Positions 7,320 through 12,994 of a DNA stretch of 12,994 nt are shown here, piece by piece. The DNA comes from Brachionus koreanus (Eukaryota > Rotifera > Eurotatoria > Ploima > Brachionidae). A program made the translations under genes and the position numbers. Under the pieces are notes generated by a model, which was given only the letters and a program-made list of their open reading frames with translations, was not told where the DNA came from and searched no databases. Positions within the stretch are counted from its first letter, which is position 1; every line of letters begins with the position of its first letter. The DNA is taken from the NCBI GenBank assembly GCA_016987375.1, contig PJRA01000314.1:297317-310310 (forward strand), read 5' to 3'.

Positions 7320-7795
7320 TTTTCCATAATAATAATTATCTATTTCAAATGAACTTTTAATAAATGCTTTCATCTTATACCAAGCTCGGTGCAAGCAAGT
7401 TTTATCACTCTATTAACCTTGTAGTTCATCCATTTTTCGCTCTTCCGTAAATTTTCTCTTTTCTCCGGTACGTATTTCTCGTAGAGTTGCAGATACACAT
7501 TCAGAAAACTTTCATAACATTCATTAACATTCCGTCCAAAAAATTCTTTTTTCCAGTCCAATGAGCCGATACTAGTGTTGATTTGGTCAAAATCAGCTTT
7601 TCTTACGTTTTTTCTCTTATTTTCTCTAACTATTGTTCTCACATCTTTCATTGCAAATTTCCACTCTAACAACACATGAGCCTTCTCCGCTTCATCTAGT
7701 GGTGGCAAAGCCCTCACTTCCAGAACTCTTTCAGGCTAACTCGCTCAACAGTAGATCAAGTAAACTTGAATCTCCTTTTTTCCTTGTATAAATGC
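7320..7795 (-). pseudogene. CR1 endonuclease C-terminus and EN-RT linker
   Basis: The minus strand reads YTRKKGDSSLLDLLLSE, a frameshift, then PERVLEVRALPPLDEAEKAH, VLLEWKF, and an open stretch to about 7370 including RKADFDQINTSIGSLDWKKE, a helical NECYESFLNVYLQLYEKYVP and a basic RENLRKSEKWMNYKV. The SLLDLL...V..LPPL block is the standard end of a CR1 endonuclease and the remainder is the linker before the RT. The 115-codon open part begins at GTG and has no initiating ATG, so it is not an independent gene. Confidence 0.85.
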
Positions 7796-8332
7796 TGTAA
7801 AGTCTACCATTTTTTGAAAATATTTTGAATATTAATATTTTGTTTTTACCATGTTGCCTAAATAAAGTTGTTCATGGAGTAGCAGTGCATGCTTTGTCTT
7901 GGAATAGTATTGCTGTTGGAAAATATTTAAAAGAGCATTTTTTTATTGAAATTTTCATCTTACATTTGCAGAGCCAAGGTTTAGTTCGCTAAGGCAATTA
8001 TTATTTTCAGAATGAATATTGCCCTTTTTTTTAATAATAAAAAAACTGACTAAATCGTGTGCAAACAGTTGAGAATAACTGACATATGATATTAAACTTA
8101 GTTTTATCATTTTTATAACCCAACAGATAAAATTAAAGACATCAATCAATTTAAAAAAATTTGTCACAATTATTTAAATATATTTTAAAATCTGTTTATT
8201 TAATTCAAAATTGAATTGGATGAAAAATTTAATTAAATACATTTTTTTTTTCAGAAAAAAAAATTTAATTTTCAATAAAATATTTAAAATACTATTTTTT
8301 TTACATAAAAGGTAATTTACATAGAAAAAAAA
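7796..8332. other. Spacer between CR1 and the C2-PDZ gene, including its probable 3' UTR
   Basis: No supported gene. Positions 7851-7987 are open on the plus strand for about 45 codons (VHGVAVHALSWNS and onward) but I recognise nothing in it. On the minus strand the segment next to 8333 is the likely 3' UTR of the C2-PDZ gene. Confidence 0.5.
8195..8200 (-). terminator. Poly(A) signal for the C2-PDZ gene
   Basis: TTTATT on the plus strand, AATAAA on the coding strand, about 135 nt after the TAA stop. It suggests that the transcript ends here and does not continue to a further exon, although AT-rich DNA makes chance hexamers common. Confidence 0.5.
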
Positions 8333-9796
8333 TTAAATAAATTGATTCATGTTAGTCGAATGTTGTTTTGGCAGATGCAACTGACGAACATTAGCATGAC
8401 GAATATCTGTGTTGGAATAAAACTTAGCGGCAACACGTCTCATTGTATGAACATCATCTTCCTCTTCAAAATCAGCCATGTTTGGACACTCGTTAGAAGA
8501 CACAGAATCAACATAACGTAACGAATTTTGGATTATTTTAAAATAATTCATATCCTCTTCTTCGTGTACTCCTACTGGCACTTCATCTTCTTCGTCAAAT
8601 ACCAATTCTTCTTCGAAGTCATCTTCTTCCTCTTCTTCAGGAACACTTTCTAATCTTATAACTTGATTTTGATGATGCATCGAGTTCATTTCACGATGGA
8701 CTTCGATATTTAACAATTGCTTGCTAGATTTAATTAACTTGACTACAGACTCACATGAAGCACGTGACACATTTACGCCATTAATTCTAGATATATAATC
8801 GCCAGGTCTAAGACCAGCTTTGAAAGCAACTTTATCCAAATCAACTTTACCTACCATACACGGACATCCGTGTGTTACTGTAAAGCCATACGACTCAGAT
8901 TCATTCAGTTTACTAATATTTAAAGCTATCTTTTGAAGACCATACAAATCTTTGTTAACATTAGTTGGCTTTAAATTTGTTTTAGATTTAACTTTTTTAA
9001 CTGAACATTTAATATGCTTGGAGAGACCAAACTTAAATGGAAGTAAATGATACCACACATGCTTAGGCTTGTCTTGATTAATAACATGTCTAAGTTTAAA
9101 AGTTAAACAACCGATTAATTGATTTGAATGTGAACACAACCAAATCACAATACGTTGGTTAAAATCACTAAGTTCACATAATTCAAAGGAAAACTTTGAG
9201 TCAAATTGATATGACAATTTTCCACTTTTGCTACACGTGATACCTATCGTTTTTGTACGAATATTTTTGAAGGATTTATTTAGATCAGGAAGTACAGTTA
9301 TTTTGCAATAAACACCCATAGAAGGGTCACATTTAAGAGAGCGAGCCTCACTGATATGACAAGTAAGATGGTTAAAGTTGTTATAAATGGAGAGTTTAAT
9401 TTTTCCCATTGATTTGATTGTTGAAGATTCATCTGACAGCTTAAGACCCTTAAGATTTTCTTTGAGATCTTGCTCAATTGCCTGTTGACGGCGAAGCTTA
9501 TCATATGCAAGTTGTTTCATTGAAGTGTAATGGTTGAGATCTTGTTGGGCTTGAGATTTGCGGCTAGTGTGAACAGCGTTCAAGAATTTAGAAGGAGAAA
9601 TGTTGACAGGTCCGCTTGATTCTGAGCCAGATGAAGAAATAGGACTGGATGTTCTGATTTGAATTGAGTTAGACGAGCTTGAGCTGTGGGTCGAATTAGA
9701 CGATAGGGATGTTTGGTAGATTGGCTTAGCTAACTGGTTAATGGGTCGAATTTGAGCAATGTTTGAGTGTAAATTGTTGTTGTGAAAGGCAGACAT
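8333..9796 (-). CDS. RGS3-like C2-PDZ scaffold protein without an RGS domain
   Basis: Intact 487-codon single-exon ORF. Residues 1-75 are Ser/Asn-rich and disordered-looking. A Gln/Lys-rich helix at 80-115 (RKSQAQQDLNHY...KLRRQQAIEQD) precedes a C2 domain at about 130-265: IKLSIYNNFNHLTCHISEAR, VYCKITVLPD, then LIGCLTFKLRHVI and VWYHLLPFKFGLSKHIK, which resemble RGS3. The DPY of a Ca2+-binding loop reads GVY, so calcium binding looks unlikely. A PDZ domain at about 287-367 has the ligand-binding loop YGFTV (303-307) and FKAGLRPGDYISRINGVNV. Glu/Asp-rich runs follow at 386-416 and 443-448. RGS3 family members attenuate G-protein signalling, often through a C-terminal RGS domain, which is absent here. 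I infer a cytosolic or membrane-cortex adaptor. The ATG has A at -3 and sits 6 nt after an acceptor-like AG, so a 5' UTR exon or spliced leader precedes it. No signal peptide or membrane segment. Confidence 0.88.
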   Translation of the reverse strand: MSAFHNNNLHSNIAQIRPINQLAKPIYQTSLSSNSTHSSSSSNSIQIRTSSPISSSGSESSGPVNISPSKFLNAVHTSRKSQAQQDLNHYTSMKQLAYDKLRRQQAIEQDLKENLKGLKLSDESSTIKSMGKIKLSIYNNFNHLTCHISEARSLKCDPSMGVYCKITVLPDLNKSFKNIRTKTIGITCSKSGKLSYQFDSKFSFELCELSDFNQRIVIWLCSHSNQLIGCLTFKLRHVINQDKPKHVWYHLLPFKFGLSKHIKCSVKKVKSKTNLKPTNVNKDLYGLQKIALNISKLNESESYGFTVTHGCPCMVGKVDLDKVAFKAGLRPGDYISRINGVNVSRASCESVVKLIKSSKQLLNIEVHREMNSMHHQNQVIRLESVPEEEEEDDFEEELVFDEEDEVPVGVHEEEDMNYFKIIQNSLRYVDSVSSNECPNMADFEEEDDVHTMRRVAAKFYSNTDIRHANVRQLHLPKQHSTNMNQFI

Positions 9797-9802
9797 TTTA
9801 AT

Positions 9803-9818
9803 CTAAATTAAAATAATG
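9803..9818 (-). promoter_or_regulatory. Splice or trans-splice acceptor immediately 5' of the C2-PDZ start codon
   Basis: The coding strand reads TTATTTTAATTTAG then ATTAAA and the ATG. The AG at 9804-9803 leaves only 6 nt of untranslated exon before the start, the spacing often seen for spliced-leader trans-splicing, though a cis-spliced 5' UTR exon farther upstream would look the same. Confidence 0.45.
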
Positions 9819-10841
9819 GAGTTAGTTAGAAAAACGGTTATGATGCACTATTGAGCTTAAACGCTTCAATAACAATGCTTTAAAAGAGTAAGAATACATA
9901 AATAGGAGGGGATATGTTAATTAATGTGAATAATTAATGAATTGTAACTCATGAATAGCTTGAATAGTTATTCAACCCTAGGTGACAAAACTTGCACATG
10001 CATTACTAACGAATTTGACATGCTAGAAACAATTAGTAAATTATTATGTTCTTTTTGATTGAATTATTTGTTTCATTTTTCTGTTTATTTAATCAATTAA
10101 TCAATTAATTTTTTTTTTTCACCGGATGATTAAAATTATTGATTGTTTTAGAAACAAACAAACGATTTGTTTTAAAAAATCAAATAGAAAATTAATGTTG
10201 ACAGGGTGAATGATAAGAAGTCATTACGCCTTTTGGAGCTGCCGAGAGGAACTTTCTGTCTAAATTATATTTTAAATAATTAAATAATTTTTTAATAATA
10301 AATAAAACTGATAAATACAAAATATTGTATCTTGTTACCCTCTTTGATGTATTCAACAACAAAAAAAACATTCATTTATTCATTCTCTTTTTCAATATAA
10401 CTAATTTTAATTTTCTTCTCTCTTAACCTGTTTTATTTTTAAATGTTAAATCGGTACAGTCTAAAAAATATAATAAATAATTTTCAAATAAAATATTGAG
10501 AATAAAAAAGTTCGCTTGTTTCTCATTTGACTAAGACAACTGTTTTTATGAAAAATATTAATTTTGAATTACTTTTATAAATTAAATGGATCATTAACAC
10601 TTATTTTAGCTTTAAAAATTATACTTCATGAAGTGTAATAATAAATAAAGATGATTTTTTAATTATTAGATTAACATCTGTAAGATTAATCATTTTTGCT
10701 GCTAGAATTCAACAAATAACTCAATTTTTTCATTTTTATTAATTTTTGAGTTTCATGATTTTTCCAAAAAAAAATGAAATAAAAATGTATTAAAAAATTA
10801 AATTTTAAACTTAATTTCTGCTTTAGCTTAACTAAAGGCTG

Positions 10842-10861
10842 ATAACACAGGCCTGTGTTAT
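10842..10861. repeat. Perfect 20-bp palindrome
   Basis: ATAACACAGGCCTGTGTTAT is its own reverse complement with no spacer. A GC-containing palindrome of this length is unusual in the surrounding A/T-rich DNA. It lies about 1.05 kb upstream of the C2-PDZ start codon. Confidence 0.9.
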
Positions 10862-11321
10862 GCCAGACAAAGTAATAAATGAAGACGATCGACAAAGTGA
10901 CCTTTTAAATAGAATGGCTTGAATAACTTAAATATGTGAAAATTATTGACTGAAACTAATATGGAAAATAGGATATTTTTTACCTATATTTATCTACCTG
11001 TCTACGTTTACTAGTGTGTAAATGTGAATATGAAGCAGACGCAAACTTAATTTATACTTTGTTTCTCTAAAAGTAGAACTAAGTCAGTTTTTGTTTGCAT
11101 TAACATTAATTTTAAGAAAACATGTAAATTGTTTACTCACATGATTACAAGTGAAAACAATTCTATGATTAGACAAATATTCGCCGGTGTAATTGAGTAG
11201 TTATAACAACAAAAATTTAAAGTGAAATAATAGACAAGCTTGTAAAAATATTTTAACAGTGATTTATTCATTCAATTCTACTTAATAACTTAAAAATAAT
11301 TCACAGCTTACTCAATCCTTG

Positions 11322-11360
11322 TTGATAAATTTTCTTTCAATTTAGCCGAAAATTTATCAA
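11322..11360. repeat. 12-bp perfect stem with 15-nt loop
   Basis: TTGATAAATTTT at 11322-11333 pairs exactly with AAAATTTATCAA at 11349-11360. A/T-only stems are expected occasionally by chance in such DNA; there is no other sign of function. Confidence 0.7.
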
Positions 11361-11697
11361 AAGAATTTAATTTGTATTTTCAAGCCTTATATTTTAAGAA
11401 ACTTTATAAATCAATAATTCTATTTATTTGTTTGTTATTATTTCCAAATAGTTTGTTTACTATTAGCGCAACTTTTTCTAACAATTTTTTAACTAAAGAG
11501 TTTATGCAAATCGTATTTTACTTCGATAATTGTTCCACTCCTATTGAACATTTTCATAAGTGACCTACCAGGAAGAAATAAAAAATAACAACCTACATTC
11601 TCTCATTTTTCGCGAATAGCTTTGCTAATATTTTTATTTCTGAGAAGAAAATTTTAGTAAACATGATTAATAAGTACCTAAAAGACGTCGTAATATG

Positions 11698-11887
11698 GGC
11701 AAAATGAAAATAATTTTACATTTTTAAATTTTCATATTTTTAGATTTTTTGTGCAATTTTTCAGAAATCAAAAAAACTCTCTCAAATTATTTGGTAAACA
11801 AAAATAAAATTAGAAAATTTCTTAAATGTTGCACAAAAAATCTAAAAATATGAAAATGTAAAAATATAAAATTATTTTCATTTTGCC
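11698..11887. mobile_element. 190-bp non-autonomous DNA transposon (MITE) with 59-bp TIRs and 8-bp TSD
   Basis: The left arm 11698-11756 and the right arm 11829-11887 are reverse complements over 59 bp with only two mismatches. The termini read GGCAAAATGAAAATAATTTT inward. The element is flanked by GTAATATG at 11690-11697 and 11888-11895, an exact 8-bp target duplication; because the base before each copy can also match, it could be counted as 9 bp. The 72-bp core has no coding capacity. An 8-bp duplication suggests hAT, whereas long TIRs with a 9-bp duplication would suggest Mutator-like. The near-identity of the arms points to a fairly recent insertion. Confidence 0.93.
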
Positions 11888-12171
11888 GTAATATGATTAA
11901 AACAATAAATTAATAAGGAAAAAGCTGAAATATAAGAAATTACCCTAAACTAAAAACTAATATTTGAAAAAATAATTATTTATTTTAGGCTTTTTTTTTT
12001 AAATTTTTTTCAGCTTTATTTTTAAATTTTATTTTAAGGAGCTTTAGCTCGATAAAAATAAATAAAATATTATTCATTACATTAGAGGTACCATAGAAAA
12101 AAATATATCTAAAAACTTTCATTTTTTTGTATGTTTAACTTAGGAACTTTCGCCCCTTAAATTTTACGCAA

Positions 12172-12232
12172 TTTGCTTCGATCCAAATTCAATATTGCGA
12201 ATCTGAACGAAAAACCTTGCACCACGGCTTTC
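12172..12232 (+). pseudogene. Possible retroelement/KRBA2-like integrase fragment
   Basis: The translated block NEKPCTTAFQIIFGNA resembles the end of an integrase core where N...H.TT..PFE..FGR is expected, but the diagnostic His is replaced and the run is short. The following frame has a Lys/Arg-rich stretch with stops. Weak evidence; it may be coincidental. Confidence 0.22.
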
Positions 12233-12541
12233 CAGATCATATTTGGTAACGCCTAAAAGAACAATTTATTGCAAAGGAAACCAAAGAAGAAGAGCTAGAA
12301 ACAAAAAGCATTCTGAGAGGCGTCTTATTAAAATTAAGGACTTAAGCGTCAGCTCAGACAAAACCGTTCCTACCCTGTTTTCTTTCTTCCTAATAATTTA
12401 ATCATTTAATTTAATCTAAAACAATATATTTATATATAAAGTAATTCTCAGAAAAGTACTGTAAACAACGGTGTATGTCATTAATTGTGCCATTTAAATC
12501 TAAGTAACTAAACTAAACAATCAAATTAAAGAAAAAATAAG

Positions 12542-12553
12542 TTAGGGTTAGGG
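12542..12553 (+). repeat. Two interstitial TTAGGG units
   Basis: Exact TTAGGGTTAGGG followed by TTCAG. This matches the common animal telomere repeat but two units are within chance or micro-insertion range. Confidence 0.6.
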
Positions 12554-12661
12554 TTCAGTTTCTAATTTTTAACTAAAATTATTTATGAGAAAAAGATGAT
12601 AGTTGTGTCTTACAATCAATGACGAAATTATCATTTAGATTTATATCAGGCTTAAGAAACA

Positions 12662-12994
12662 AAGGGTATAAACATTAAATTGGACACCTCGATCACCATA
12701 GATGACTGACGAGTCGAGTATGTAAACGAATTTACATACTTAGGAAGCACCATTAGTATAACAATGGGAGCACAAAGAGACATTAAGAAAAGACTTTCTA
12801 AAGCATAGATTACCTTTGCTAGACTCCGACCAGCGTGAAAATCAACCAGCTATAGCAAGGAGACAAAACTCAAACTGTACAATTCTGTAGCAAAAGCAAC
12901 ATTGATGTACCGAAGTGAATGTTGGGGAATGTGTGAATGGGACAAATGAAGTCTGAACACCTTCCACACTGAAAGCCTGCGAAGGATTCTGGGG
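12662..12994 (+). pseudogene. RTE-type non-LTR reverse transcriptase C-terminal remnant, runs off the right edge
   Basis: One frame reads INIKLDTSITIDD, stop, RVEYVNEFTYLGSTISITMG, AQRDIKKRLSKA, stop, ITFARLRPA, stop (Trp expected), KSTSYSKETKLKLYNSV, AKATLMYRSECWGMCEWDK, stop, SLNTFHTESLRRILG. The VEYV..F.YLGS, K.RL.KA...FA.LRP.WKS, LY.S....LMYGSECW and FH...LRRILG blocks are the standard post-catalytic region of RTE-like and related endonuclease-reverse transcriptases. Four in-frame stops (three TGA, one TAG) make it inactive. The catalytic YADD region should lie upstream but I do not see it, so the copy is 5' truncated or more decayed there. Confidence 0.88.

Larger units (their letters stand above)
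5667..7795 (-). mobile_element. Degenerate CR1-clade non-LTR retrotransposon, 5' truncated
   Basis: The minus strand carries, in order, the end of an endonuclease domain, the CR1 linker, a reverse transcriptase, the C-terminal region with its own stop, a short 3' UTR and a microsatellite tail of seven TAG units (plus strand, 5667-5688). Homology starts near 7795, so most of the endonuclease and all of ORF1 are missing, the usual outcome of incomplete reverse transcription. Stops and frameshifts are scattered along the copy, and about 80 residues are missing after TPHLD. No clear target-site duplication was found. The copy lies in the spacer downstream of the C2-PDZ gene, on the same strand. 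CR1 is preferred over Jockey, L2 or RTE because of the linker and the C-terminal HWNKLPENGVNS-type block. Confidence 0.92.
9819..11689. other. Long AT-rich intergenic region upstream of the C2-PDZ gene
   Basis: No convincing coding exon on either strand; short open stretches at 10686-10895 (-) and 11372-11563 (+) are low-complexity and lack any domain. A less AT-rich island at about 10200-10262 and a TATAAATT on the minus strand at 11050-11057, with a GTAAAA donor-like site near 10983, could be promoter and first exon of the C2-PDZ gene, but this is only suggestive. Palindromes at 10842-10861 and 11322-11360 are listed separately. Confidence 0.5.
11896..12661. other. Spacer with possible integrase-like scrap
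   Basis: Mostly AT-rich. The less AT-rich segment 12165-12370 contains a plus-strand run reading NEKPCTTAFQIIFGNA, faintly like the H.TT..PF.I.FG block at the end of LTR-type integrase cores, interrupted downstream by stops. Two TTAGGG units occur at 12542-12553. Nothing else is supported. Confidence 0.35.

Noticed and set aside
7851..7987. Open plus-strand stretch reading VHGVAVHALSWNSIAVGKYL and ending at TAA
   Set aside because: It looks slightly exon-like and faintly WD-repeat-like, but it is short, has no clear donor or acceptor pair and no recognisable partner exons.
7955..8167. 70-codon minus-strand frame next to the C2-PDZ gene
   Set aside because: It lies in the probable 3' UTR and downstream spacer, is low in complexity and shows no domain.
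9298..9510. 70-codon minus-strand frame inside the C2-PDZ gene
   Set aside because: Alternate-frame shadow of the real coding region.
10686..10895. 69-codon minus-strand frame
   Set aside because: AT-driven Phe/Lys/Leu composition, no domain, includes the 20-bp palindrome.
11372..11563. 63-codon plus-strand frame with a hydrophobic centre
   Set aside because: Could pass for a small membrane protein, but length and composition are within chance for this DNA and no splice, promoter or poly(A) context supports it.
12542..12553. Chromosome end or telomere junction
   Set aside because: Only two TTAGGG units with ordinary sequence and an RTE remnant continuing on the far side.

Overview
The window is a piece of AT-rich nuclear DNA from an invertebrate animal. 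The evidence is poly(A)-signalled genes on both strands, intron-acceptor-like TTTCAG sites, long AT-rich spacers, two animal-type protein families (asteroid/ASTE1 and an RGS3-like C2-PDZ protein) and decayed animal transposable elements (CR1 and RTE LINEs, a Mutator-like element, a small foldback element). Composition, compact intron-poor genes and TE mix would fit a lophotrochozoan or gnathiferan such as a rotifer, but that placement is a guess. There is no sign of bacterial or viral origin.

Layout from left to right. Positions 57-171 look like the last exon of a gene entering from the left. Positions 527-1684 (+) encode the N-terminal, XPG/PIN-like half of an asteroid (ASTE1) protein. Positions 3939-4856 (+) encode what reads as the C-terminal helical half of the same protein. 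The 2.25 kb between the halves carries a decayed Mutator-like (MULE) transposase on the minus strand (2225-2990), ending in a recognisable SWIM zinc finger. Positions 5667-7795 (-) are a decayed, 5'-truncated and internally deleted CR1 LINE with a (TAG)7 tail. Positions 8333-9796 (-) are an intact single-exon coding region for a 487-aa C2-PDZ protein resembling the N-terminal part of RGS3, with no RGS domain. The next 1.9 kb is AT-rich spacer with several palindromes. Positions 11698-11887 are a 190-bp MITE with 59-bp terminal inverted repeats and an 8-bp target duplication. Positions 12662-12994 (+) are a decayed RTE-type reverse transcriptase tail that runs off the right edge.

The asteroid locus is the most interesting part. 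Both halves keep long open frames in DNA where stops are very frequent, so selection has probably acted on both. No ordinary splice path joins them: the C-terminal frame has an in-frame stop just upstream of its ATG and no AG acceptor that would bypass it. A MULE corpse lies between them. The N-terminal half has lost the acidic DxD and the Glu of the EAD motif while keeping other core acidic residues. This may be a split, catalytically degenerate asteroid gene, or one gene with unusual splicing. The genes otherwise share no evident pathway and no operon-like arrangement.
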